NCBI GenBank assembly: GCA_020465985.1
Contig: JAANYP010007000.1
Coordinates: 1 to 64,000 of the forward strand
Length of the DNA stretch: 64,000 nucleotides
Source of the DNA: Centrapalus pauciflorus
Lineage: Eukaryota; Streptophyta; Magnoliopsida; Asterales; Asteraceae
Direction: 5' to 3'
The translations under genes and the position numbers were made by a program. The notes beneath the pieces are model-generated. The model made no database searches. It was given only the letters and a program-made list of their open reading frames with translations, and was not told the origin of the DNA. Each line of letters opens with the position of its first letter. Position 1 is the stretch's first letter. Below, piece by piece: positions 1 through 9,378 of the stretch.

Positions 1-217
1 GTACTTGCCGCCTTAGACTTGGCTAGTTTCTTTCAGGCCGTCTAGCACATGGGAGAGCAGCCATCTTGGATCAGTCAGATTCTCTATGAAAGAGGATGAA
101 GCTCAATGCTCCCAAGTTCATGATTCACTCAGAGTGAAAATTGAGGAACTTTGAGGATACAAAGGGAAACGAACTGGAAAAAGATGGTCAGGATTCCTTG
201 TCGCATCTGATATGTAA
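1..217 (+). pseudogene. M: C-terminal remnant of SIRE-like envelope-like gene
   Basis: This stretch aligns by eye to 40444-40659, the last ~70 codons of the envelope-like gene of element I: the shared blocks include cttgccgcctt, gagagcagcc and ttctatgaaagagga. It has many indels and no open frame, so it is a decayed gene end cut by the window edge. Nothing can be said of the lost upstream part. The match continues past the gene end into the 3' noncoding sequence and an LTR in the same order as in I, which fixes the orientation and makes the assignment firm. Confidence 0.75.
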
Positions 218-568
218 GTACATCTACCATTGGTGAAGGTGAAGAAGGAAGCTGTCCATCAGTTGGACAGGCTTACCTTGTTTTCGGCTCCCAAACTCAA
301 CCATACACAAAACACCTTGTACATTAGTTGTACATCTTGTACATTAGGTGCATTATTACATTAGTTGTAAAATACTATTAGTACATTAGTTGTATCTACT
401 TGTAAAGAATGCATGTGGTGTTCTGTTGTAATCAAGAATCCGTGTATATTAAATTGATCTTTTCACTTTACTGTAAGTTTAATTCAATTCTAGCAAAATT
501 TATTGTAAAGTATATAGTGATTTTATGATAAGGACAGCTTGGACTGGTTATTGCAAAAGGGGGCGAAT
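218..568 (+). other. M: 3' noncoding region with decayed polypurine tract
   Basis: No gene. The sequence is AT-rich with repeated 'acattagttgta' phrases and matches 40660-41005 of element I. It ends with AAAAGGGGGCG at 555-565, a polypurine tract spoiled by one C (compare AGGGGGAG at 40996-41003), immediately before the LTR start. In copia elements this tract primes plus-strand DNA synthesis. Confidence 0.7.
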
Positions 569-1260
569 TGTTAGGCACAAAAATAGGCGCTCAACGTCAC
601 AACCTTTGTTCTACTCTGAGGCGGAGTCTTTATAGATTCAAACTGTGATGGCATTTGAGAAGTTGTAAGTTTAAGGGGCCCCTTGTTATATGCCTTATTG
701 AAACCTGAAAATGATTGCAAATCACGTCCTAAAGCGTGTCTTCTGTTGCATGTGTTGCAACTAAGACCAGATGTTGTCCAAGCTGCTTCTGTCTGCTAAA
801 GGCTGGACCTAACATGTTCTACGCTGCTCTACACTGTTGAGCAAGCTGGCGCATTTTTAAAGTGTCTGTTTTTTGTACTGAACCGTTCTTTGTGAACAGG
901 ACTAACATCAACCCTTTCTGGCCTCGTTTCCAAGTCTCCTGATCTGTTTTATGCCCCAGATCGTTTCCCAATCGCCGACGCCCCACGTGGAACGCCACAG
1001 CCCTGCCCGCTGCCCCCGCGTTCTTGTCCCCTGCCGCCCCCCCGGTTCTTGACCCCCGGGTCTCCCTGCCTTCTCCCCTGGCCGCCTTACTTTGCTGGCC
1101 GCCTTTGCTGCCCCCCGATGTCCCCTCTCTTTTGCCACGCTTGCCTGCTTACTGTTTCTCTCTTTATTCCAGTAACCGAGTTGATGTGTTAATCCTACAA
1201 CGCTCAGTTTCCCAACTTATGGGCCATGTCCAGTTTACTGGGCTTAGTTTTTAAGTCTAG
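569..1260 (+). repeat. M: 3' LTR (SIRE-like), degraded, 3' end not resolved
   Basis: Begins TGTTAGGCACAAAAA exactly as the LTRs at 41006 and 4271 (reverse). Alignment by eye runs through the 'cttattgaaacctgaaaatgat' block near 690 and the GAACAG inverted repeats near 865-900, to at least ~1060. From about 970 the match survives mainly as runs of A in the other copies replaced by runs of C here. The expected LTR length of about 1.1 kb would end near 1700, but I cannot follow it past ~1260. Confidence 0.7.
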
Positions 1261-1740
1261 TTTTGCGCGTACGCAGAATTTCATATGACCTATCGCGCCT
1301 CAAGAAGCCCTCCTAAAGCACGCTTTTAACTAACTCTAACCAAATCAAGCTTACCTTGGCAGGATATTACTTTTTTTGGTGTGACACACCCCCGTTTTCA
1401 CCTTGTTCTCTCACACCGACCACTACGATACGAGCACAACCAAGTGTTTTGTGTACCGTGTATCGTCAAGTAGCCGATATCTGGCACGTTCATGTCGGGC
1501 GCTGCACGTTTAACATGTGTGCGTTCAAGCTTCCAGCATCCACTGTTCTACTTTTTTGTGCGGCCCTTCTTGTGGCATTAGTTGTATTTTGGCGATCAAA
1601 TCCTGTCGTTGGGGAAACAGAAAAACTTGGGATCTATAGTCTTCTGTGCAAATACCTAGCCTGAATGTCACAGAATCTTCTATCGCAGACTATATGTCTA
1701 CATGGCTCAAGTAAGTTCGTCTCTATTCAATTGGACGTCT
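1261..1740. other. Unassigned spacer between M and E
   Basis: I see no gene I can support. An open frame at 1356-1664 has no recognisable domain. The phrase tgtgacacacccccg at 1381 resembles a Ty3/gypsy LTR edge (the D LTR ends with CGGGGTGTGACA), and 'ttcaagcttcc.gcatcca' near 1525 recurs in the D LTR near 18148, so a short degraded gypsy LTR fragment is possible but unproven. It could equally contain the lost end of the M LTR. Confidence 0.3.
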
Positions 1741-1749
1741 CCGATTGCG

Positions 1750-3100
1750 GTTAAGGGATCAACTACACACATTAAATGAGTTTTCACCAAAGTTTGTTAC
1801 TCCTCTTTTCGCCTTGGCTCGATATAGGATATTCACCTAAAAACCCATATAGCATCATGCTACGTGATTAGTCTTGTTGGGTTGTCAAATTAGGCCTTGA
1901 CATAAGCTGCACACACACCCGCTTTTTGACCATTAATTTTTCTCTTAAGATCAGCCGAGGCATGTCGAACACAGTTTTGCCAAATCATATGACCAAAGCA
2001 AACAGCATAATGTGCAGTAACCATGCCTTTGCTTTTTGTCCAAGCGATCTCGAAACCTCCGTGAGTATTAGATAATGGTAAAGCCTAGACACCTGCTTTT
2101 CTTCCAAATCCTTTTCTGTTGCATCTTTTGACAAGCTGGAATTAATCATTGCTATCTCTTGTCAGCAAGATCTTCAGCATTTTCTTCGTCTGAACTCCTC
2201 TTTTCATCATCCTGTTGCTAAGGTTGACACTTGTATAACACAATCACTCACCTGATTTACAGGAAATTGTCTCACATAGCCACAAAGACTGCACCTTCTT
2301 GGCCATTTCCAATGGCATTTCTTTTTGTTGCCTTGACTGTTCATCTTCAGTAAGGATCCATACAGTTGACCAGATCGATAACTTCTGATAGTTACTGAGT
2401 CCTTAGGGATTGTTGAATATAGTTCCAATCTTCAGGTAGGTATAACATGTCAGAAATTAATTCCCAGGGTAAGACTGTCCTTTGGATGATCCTCAACATG
2501 CCTTTGAGCTCAGTCATAGAAGCAGTAGTAAACCTCGGTGTAGGTTTCAGTGAGATTCCACTTTCGTTTAGCAAAGAAGATTTCATACTGTCTAACAAGA
2601 TTGTTGATCCTGTTGTCCAGTTGGATTGTTGGGGTCCCTCATAGACGGTACACACAAAGTATCCCACATCTCCTTTGCTGTCTTCTTTCTCAAACCTAGC
2701 TTGAACACACATCAGGGAGAGAAATGACCCGGTGTTGCTGGCCTTGTGCCTCCCGAAGCCACATCTCTGTCTTCATCAGACATTGAGCGGGTCCGTTCTC
2801 TAAAGGGCCCGGATTGAAGGAAGCAAGCTCCGTCAACCGCTGGGGGCGGGAGGGGGTAGGGGACGAAGTAACGAAGGTGTTGGCAGAGAGGGACCCCCGC
2901 AATCACTAAGCGATGGCTCGTGGTACAGCCAGATTCTCGAAAGAGAGAAGCATTCGGCACGGCCAACCAGAGAAGTTTTGATGATTAAATTGTTGAGAGT
3001 TCCCTCGAAAAATAGAGGCAAGTTGTCATAGTAAGGAAGACATGTGCGAGCACTTGGTGTCCATGTAAACTTGGGGAATGAAGATCTAGAATGACACACC
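1750..3100 (-). pseudogene. E: gag of SIRE-like copia element, heavily frameshifted
   Basis: Reading the minus strand after the E 5' LTR, pieces of a copia gag appear in several frames. They include a stretch ending GDVGYFVCTVYEG (2640-2712, normally AKEMWDTL..YEG), then RFTTA and LPEDWN (2420-2560), which are hallmarks of the gag core. They are followed by an acidic run (DDEKRSSDEENAEDLA, ~2160-2210), typical of the region before the zinc knuckle. No reading frame spans the gene, and at least three frameshifts are needed. The protein would have formed the virus-like particle. The gene ends without a visible stop before ~1750, and no pol follows, so E is truncated. Confidence 0.65.
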
Positions 3101-3557
3101 TCGTAACCTGCTCTTGATGATAACAGTTGTAGGTCCCGATGAGATTCCCCCAATAGTATATAGGGATAAGCTGTAGGAGGGTAGGGGGTGGAATAAGGCA
3201 AATTTTAAAAACTACCCACTCTTTTCTCAAATGTTTGTACGTATTATTCAACATTTGTTAATTACAAACAGTTGCACTGCGGAATAGTTCAAGCTGAGAT
3301 GACAGATACAACAGTATGCTCACTTAGTCTAAGACCAACACTCAAACTAGTATTACAAATGCAATACATCACTAAGAAGCACTCCCTGTGTTTACAAGAA
3401 CTTAAAGGCACCGCTTATGTAAACAAAAGCTTAGACACAACACGGCTGCTGGTTTACGACAGAACGACTTGCTATGAATGAAAAATCACACTTGACACGT
3501 TCACTCTTGGTTTCAGCACTTAGCTTTCTTCACACTTCTTTCTGTCCTTAGAAGCTT

Positions 3558-3566
3558 CCTTTTATA
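3558..3566 (-). promoter_or_regulatory. E LTR TATA box
   Basis: The minus strand reads TATAAAAGG in a conserved context (gaatgagtataaaaggaag) identical to 41716-41724 in the I LTR. It lies about 700 bp into the LTR, a normal place for the U3 promoter of a long copia LTR. Confidence 0.65.
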
Positions 3567-3956
3567 CTCATTCAGAGGATCTAAGAGAAACATCTTCATT
3601 GGACGGAATGAAAAGGAGAAGTCTTGTTGAAAAGACAACATAACCTTTTCTGCACTTTTCTGAAAAACAGACTTGTCTTCATATGTGCAGAACTTTTGTC
3701 TTTTTACTTTGTCTACTGTTGCATTGCCTTTAACTAATTTAGAAATGTCAACTTTGCGTCTTTCTTCTTGTAAAGGTATTTTGATAAGAAAAAGGTCTGT
3801 CACCCTTTTTCAAATAACCTTTTGTCTTCATGTTACAGAACAGCTTGGGCAGGCTGAGCAGTTCTGTTTTCCACTTTGTCTTCGACTTTGTAAACTGATC
3901 TTGTAGTCAAAAACAATACATGATGACTTGGAAACATATTCCATAAAGTGTTTAGC

Positions 3957-3998
3957 CTGTTCACAAAGAACAGGTTCTGTTCACAAAGAACAGAACAC
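3957..3998 (-). repeat. E LTR: paired CTGTTC/GAACAG inverted repeats
   Basis: Two adjacent short hairpin-forming units, CTGTTCACAAAGAACAG twice in a row (the second with a flanking TT..AA). The same pair, with small changes, is at 41282-41325 in I and, more decayed, near 865-900 in M. They sit upstream of the TATA box and could be protein-binding sites in U3; that role is inference. Confidence 0.55.
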
Positions 3999-4271
3999 TT
4001 TAAAAATGCCCAAGCTGCTCAACAGTGTAGAGCAGCGTAGACAGTTTATGTCCAGCCTGTTCAGCAGACAGAGCAGCTTGGACAAACTGTCTTAGTTGCA
4101 ACACATGCAACATATAGAACAGCTTTAGACTGATATTGCAAATCATTTTCAGGTTTCAATAAGGCATATAACAGGCCTTAAATTCAACCTTCAAATGCAT
4201 CAACAGGTTTGATTATAAATCTCCCCCTCAGATGTAGAACAGGTTTGACTGAGGCCTTTTTGTGCCTAACA

Positions 4272-4395
4272 GTCCATCTGCTCTAAGTCGTCCGGATCTA
4301 CCTGATTATAATCCTCCTCCCACAGAGCTGGATCATTGATTTTACCTTGAATGGAGTTGTCGTATGCTACTACAAACGAAGCATGAAGGTTTAGA
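4272..4395 (-). pseudogene. A: gag fragment (distal part)
   Basis: On the minus strand this encodes a gag segment with SFVVAYDN, GKINDPALWEEDY and DDLEQMD, matching gag of B (6630-6750) and K (48300-48430). It continues exactly the gag piece at 22728-23658: the two are separated by element B and share its TTAGA target duplication at 4391-4395. On the left it is cut by the LTR of E, so E also inserted into this gag. Confidence 0.85.
4391..4395. repeat. Left target-site duplication of B (TTAGA)
   Basis: TTAGA here and TTAGA at 22728-22732 flank the outer LTR ends of element B. The sequences outside join into one continuous gag frame of A, so this is a genuine integration duplication and not chance. 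Confidence 0.9.
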
Positions 4396-5022
4396 TGTTG
4401 GTACACCCGGTGTGACGATAGTAGTCTAGATATGTAATAGATAATCATTTGTAATAGATGAGACTTTGTTAATACATGTTATGTGTGTTAAATCATAACT
4501 GTGTATGATGTCTACATTTGCATGTTAAGTTATTGACTGTGATGATAAGTTCTAGAGTATCAAGATAATTTCCAGACAGTCATGTTAAGTTCTAGAAGGT
4601 GCAGACAAGATCTAGACAGTGAGGATAAGTTCTAAAGCTGAAATTCAAACTTAACCCAACCTAGACAGAACTTAGTGAAGCTAAGTTCATAGGGTATTGG
4701 ACATGTTCGTGGGCTTGGGATTAAACGAACATAATTAGTTAAGCTCAAACTTAATTAGTATAATCAGATGTTAATTTGTTTTATTAACAAACTTTTGAGA
4801 ATTATGAGTTTCACAACTTTGCAAGTGCACGTGCGAGCTAGAACATATTCAGAGAGTTTGTCTTGGAGCAATACACCATGTGGGGTCATTCGTTGCATCG
4901 GCTATCATTATGTTCGTCTCCGGTTTCCGTCTATGATCGATCCATTAAGCGTCTAACAAGGATTCCGCACTCATTGGACGGAGTCGCGTCAAGATTAGAT
5001 ACGTAGACCTGGTAATCTTACA
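4396..5022 (+). repeat. B: 5' LTR, 627 bp
   Basis: Starts TGTTGGTACACCCGGTGTGACG and ends GTAATCTTACA, followed by agTGGTATCAGAGCC. The start contains the palindrome ACACCCGGTGT, also present in the 3' LTR and with changes in the LTRs of A, C and K. Base differences from the 3' LTR are scattered throughout, so the insertion is not very young. Confidence 0.9.
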
Positions 5023-5024
5023 AG

Positions 5025-5037
5025 TGGTATCAGAGCC
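5025..5037 (+). other. B: primer-binding site
   Basis: TGGTATCAGAGCC, two bases after the LTR end, complementary to the 3' end of initiator methionine tRNA, the usual primer of plant copia reverse transcription. Confidence 0.9.
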
Positions 5038-5701
5038 ATCGTGAGTGTTCTTCGTGTTCTTCGCGATTGGTGAACGTTCATAAGGTTTCTTGACATTTTT
5101 CACGGATAAATCACATATTTTTGAAGTTTTCAGAGTTCTACTAGCAAGGTTATCGGGAAAAGTTCATATTAGTTCATCTTTTCAGTCCATATCAGTGTTT
5201 TCAATCTTAAAAACATTGGTTTAATATGAAATCTTGAAAAAACCGATTTTTTGGTCGTTTCTCGAACATGCGGCGCTCGAACATAAGGGGTGTATTAGGG
5301 TTCTTCGAACTTGTCAGAATACGCTCCTCTCTAATTTGTTTTAGGGTTTTTTCCGAACTTAATTAGGTTTCGAACTTGTCAGAGAATTCAAAGTTGTCAG
5401 AGGACTCGAATTTGCTAGACCTCGAACTTAGTTAGAATTCGAATTTGAAGTTGTTCGAACTTGTCAGAAGTTCTTAAGCTTTCTCGAACTTGATTTGGTT
5501 TGAATTTGTAAGAAAATTTAGGGTTTCTTGAACTTGCAGGCTTTCGAACTTGTTGATTTTGAACTTAAAACAATTCGAATTTAATTTACAAAATGAATTT
5601 AAAACTAAAATTATACGAACTTAATTAAGTCCGTAAGATTTGTTTTTTATTTTATTATTAAATTAAATTATTTATGTTCGAAAACAAAAAGTTTTAAAAA
5701 A
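5038..5701 (+). other. B: 5' leader with repeated GAACTTGTCAGA motif
   Basis: Non-coding leader between primer-binding site and gag. The 12-mer GAACTTGTCAGA or a close variant recurs near 5308, 5372, 5392 (partial) and 5458, often preceded by TTC to give a TTCGAA centre. The leader of A has the same repeat. The final 150 bases are AT-rich. This is where packaging signals would lie, but no function is shown. Confidence 0.6.
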
Positions 5702-8541
5702 ATGTCGAGTTTGCATAAGTTTTTGGAAATTGACCATGAAGTAGGCAAAGCTAACTCTCCACCCAAGTTGATGAAGTTAGAAGATTACTACTGGTGGAAG
5801 GACAGATTTGCGGACTTCGCAAGATTTAACGATATGTGTATCTGGATATGCGTAGACAAAGGGTACGTTCCCCTGACCCAAGAGCTTGAGGGTTAATTAA
5901 AAGTTCTGACGTATCAGAATATGAAAGATGACGACAAAAAGATTTATGAGGCCGAGAATCGAACTTTTTCGTCAATTAGAATGACACTACCTCAGGAGAT
6001 TCTACACACGCTTAGAAATCGCAGAACTTCTAAAGAGCTATTGGACGCTCTAGAGAGAGGTGTGAGGGAAATCCCAGGGTAAGAAAGGGGAGGACGGAGA
6101 TGTTAAAGCATAAGTTTGCGATATTCAAGGCGCTGAATAATGAGTCCTTAGATGAAACCATTACTAGATTCTACCATTTGCTGACTGAATTTGATAATCA
6201 CAATGTTGAATATCAAGAAACAGAAAAGATAGAAAAGCATCTGGATGCTTTACCAGCTAAGTGGGAGATGTACATGACACTGATAAAGCATAATGAAGAA
6301 AAGTTTGAGACTCTCTTAATTTGGAAGAAGTTATTGGAACGTTGAGGGCCTACAACTTTAAGTTGCAGAAGAAGGAAAGAGAAATTGATCAAGTACAGGA
6401 TCCTGAAATGTACTTCGGAAAGTCAAAGTCTTCAACTTCTTGTGAACAGAAGTCAGGGGCCACAACATTCTTTTCTGGAGAAGAGTCGATACCAGTTGAA
6501 GCTGAATAATCTGGTTATAGAGCTTTCTTAAGGTTTTCTAAATCGGAAGAAAAACCACAACACTCAGTATCTACTTCTCAAGGCTATACCAAGATGCCTA
6601 TGAGCGCAAAATCAGCTGAAGATCATCTAAATCTTCTAGCTTCGTTTGTAGCAGCTTACGACAACTGCGTTCAAGGCAAAATAAACGATCCAGCTCTGGG
6701 GGAAGAGGACTACGATCAGGTAGATTCGGACGACTTGGAGCAGATAAACCTACAATGGCAACAGGCCATGGAAACGCAAAGGGTCAAGAGATTCATGAAG
6801 AGAACGGGTAGGAATTTGAGTGGGAGTAACAACGTTGGCTTTGACAATTCCAAGGTGAAATGCTACAATTGTCAAGGATTGGGACATTTTGCCGGAGAGT
6901 GTCAACGACCAAAGTTTGAGAACTATCAGAACCAAGGAAGACAGATGTCAAGTAGTTAAGGAAATAAAGCTGCGATAGCTGGTCTGTTAACGAACGTCTC
7001 TTCTAACAGATAGCTAGATGGAACATATGATTGGAGTACTCATCCGGAGTCAAATGTCAGAGCTTTTATGGCTGAGGTAACTAGACCGATGAGAAAGCTG
7101 AAGCAGAAAAGGAGTACACCCAGCAATCAGATTCAATTCCTTTGTTGGTGGAAAAGTCTGAGGAGCATATCATTCAGGAGTTTGTAGCTCAAATGGCTAA
7201 CGTGGAATTAGATCGCAAAAAGGTAACTCTAAACTTTTCTACGTTTCATGATTTATGGGTTTTAAGTGCTACATTAAATGATAGATTAAATCTAGTGCTA
7301 GAAACTCATACCCCGATTACAGCTCAAATCCAATCATGAAAATCTGACAATGCTAGTCTTCTAGATATTAAGGAGGATAGGGCCAAGATGAAACCAGATG
7401 CTCAGGATGTGATAGTTCTAAAAGATAAATTGAGTGAACAATGTGTCAGGATAGCACTAGTGTATGAGCATGTAGAATCATTGACCAAAGAAATCACCCT
7501 TAAGGATGTAGAGCTAGCTGAAGCAAGAGTTAAGGTTGCGGAGGTAAATAGCAAACTTGAAAAGTTTAGGAACTCATCCCCTAAATCTAGCCAATATCTT
7601 AGAAGCTCAGAGGCTGTCTAACAAACCTGTGGGCCTAGGTTATCAGGAAAGTCCTCCACCGTTCAACAATAATTATGTGCCTCAACCTCAGGATAAAACC
7701 ACAAAAACGGTTGAATCAGATGTAGCAACTGTAACTGAAACTGAGAAGGTAACAACAACTAAGGTGTTTACCACAACCCCTAAGATTAAGAAAGTTAAGT
7801 TTCTACAGCCTACTAGTGACACTCAACTAGAAGAAGCAAAAACTATTAGTGATAATAATTAAGAGGTTGTAAACACTATAGTTGAACCAAAAGAACATGA
7901 CACTAGTGAGAAACCTAAGTCAAAGGGTACATATAAAAATCCAATTGATAAAATGTCTTGCTACAGATGTCATGAGAAAGGTCACGTTGCGTCTAGTTGT
8001 CCTTATTAGAAAGTAGAGTCTACACCGATAGTAGGGAAACCAGAACAACCAGCCTGAAAGACAGTACCTGGTATTGCGAGTTCAAGTAGTTCTCTAAATA
8101 ACGAGAAGAACTTGAATGCAACACCACTGTAGGTACTAAACAAATACCGGTGTCGGTCAAACAAAATGAAGTTATTAGGACAAATTCATCAAATAGAGTC
8201 CCAAATCAATCTAGGTCAGGACCACAACCAGTCTATAAGAGTACAACACCCAAGAGGAGTTTCCCTCCAGCTAGGTCACATACCCCTAACAAGAACAGAC
8301 ACCAGGAAGAGCCCAGGGATATAATAGTGAAATGCACTATAATAAATATTATTCTAAGGCTCCGCCGCAAATGACAGCCCAAAGGCTAAGAGTGAATAAT
8401 AATCTCTCAGCACCACAACATGTTCTTAATCAAAAAACCAAGTCACCTGAAAGGAGTGATGGTTATTTGAAAGAGTTCAAGTATGTGGATGAGAATGGTA
8501 TTACCAAGTCAGTCATGGCTTGGGTTCCCCGTGATAACTAA
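5702..8541 (+). pseudogene. B: gag polyprotein, frameshifted
   Basis: The start ATG at 5702 opens MSSLHKFLEIDHEVGK, conserved with A and K. The gag core has YYWWKDRFADF, then ITRFYHLLTEFDNH and LDALPAKWEMY (6160-6270). Two CCHC zinc knuckles are present: CYNCQGLGHFAGEC (6861-6902) and CYRCHEKGHVASSC (7959-8000). Frame breaks include TAA at 5894-5896 and TAG or shift lesions near 6060, 6345, 6508 and 6957, with more in the 7000-8150 segment. The C-terminal end is KSVMAWVPRDN then TAA at 8539-8541. The protein would bind the genomic RNA and form particles. It is longer than a classic copia gag, at about 945 codons before the stop. Confidence 0.88.
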
Positions 8542-8565
8542 CTTGATTTCTTTCATGTTCAGGAG
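8531..8565 (+). promoter_or_regulatory. B: gag/pro junction: TAA stop plus acceptor-like tract
   Basis: GTGATAACTAAC, a T-rich run, then CATGTTCAG|GAG. The TAA at 8539-8541 is in the same frame as the protease that follows, and the layout is the same at 50235-50269 in K. It could be a readthrough stop or, with CTAAC as branch point and CAG as acceptor, a splice site; both are inference. Confidence 0.5.
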
Positions 8566-8714
8566 CTAACTACAGGTCTTAACAACAAATGGTTTGTCGA
8601 CAGTGGTTGCTCTCGTCACATGACTAGCGAAAGAAGTCTACTGACAGACTTCAAGGGAGGGAACAGAAGGTTTGTGTCATTTGCTTGGAACAAAGGAGGA
8701 AATATCACTGGAAC
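8542..8714 (+). pseudogene. B: protease start, cut by element C
   Basis: In the frame of the gag end it reads ...NNKWFVDSGCSRHMTSE, containing the aspartic protease catalytic DSG (8599-8607), and stops after NITGT at 8714 where the C LTR begins. The last five bases, GGAAC (8710-8714), would be the left target duplication of C; its partner has been lost with the right side of C. The rest of B pol is absent from the window. Confidence 0.9.
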
Positions 8715-9337
8715 TGTAAGGTCTTGAACTCACGGATCTATCTAGACGCGACACCGTCTAACGAGTGCGGAATCCTCGTTGGCGGCTTGACGGTAAGATC
8801 ACACGCACGGAACACAGAGACTACCACGATGTTATACGAACAACTACGAACGTACCTACACGATGATTCTCTTCAAAAACACTCTCTGAATACTAGTAAA
8901 CTCGAGATCGCCTTTGCTTAATCACACACCGAAATTCTGCAAAAGTCTGATAATTATTCGAGTTAATCCTTAATTATACTGACCAATTCGAGTTTGTCTT
9001 ATGACAAATTCGGATCACGCCCAAGGCCTATTCGAATTGTCCACTTGACAAATTCGAAATTGCCTTAAGCACACATTCGAATTTAGGTGTAAAATCGAAA
9101 TTCACTATCATACTTCTTTTTGAACATATGTTTTAACTTATGTTTGAATTAATCTTTGAACTTTATGTTTGAACTTCTTGTAATATGTTACACCAAGTTC
9201 AAACATACAAACAATAAATATCAAACACACAAAATCACATATGTCAAACACTAGCCAATATTCAATATTACGAAAGTTGACTTACACAAAATGCTAACAC
9301 AACTTAGACTGCTATCGTCACACAAGGTGTACCAACA
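8715..9337 (-). repeat. C: 3' LTR, 623 bp
   Basis: On the minus strand TGTTGGTACACCTTGTGTGACG to GTTCAAGACCTTACA, matching the K 5' LTR (46160-46779) over its whole length. A polypurine tract precedes it on the minus strand. It abuts B protease sequence with no primer-binding site, as expected of a 3' LTR. Confidence 0.9.
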
Positions 9338-9339
9338 GA

Positions 9340-9348
9340 CTCCCCCTT
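9340..9348 (-). other. C: polypurine tract
   Basis: AAGGGGGAG on the minus strand, ending two bases before the LTR; plus-strand DNA primer. The same tract is used by B (22079-22087). Confidence 0.88.
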
Positions 9349-9378
9349 GATGATAGCTTCTAACTATTTACATTTTGA

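Larger units (their letters stand above)
3128..4271 (-). repeat. E: 5' LTR (SIRE-like), 1144 bp
   Basis: On the minus strand it runs TGTTAGGCACAAAAAGG (4271) to GGGACCTACA (3128), the same ends as the LTR of I at 41006-42126. The two copies look very similar over the first ~900 bp, so the family was active fairly recently. After the end, the minus strand reads ctgttatcatcaagagcagg, a damaged version of the TGGTATCAGAGC primer-binding site, which marks this as a 5' LTR. The right flank is gag of element A, interrupted after position 4272; the matching target duplication is not visible because the other end of E is missing. Confidence 0.85.

Noticed and set aside
908..1254. Two overlapping open frames, rich in Pro/Leu or Arg/Gly, on opposite strands
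   Set aside because: They arise from the C-rich stretch of the M LTR; LTR homology explains the region better than a gene.
1356..1664. 102-codon plus-strand frame between M and E with a hydrophobic patch
   Set aside because: No homologue recognised, no start context and no second copy in the window; cannot be supported as a gene.
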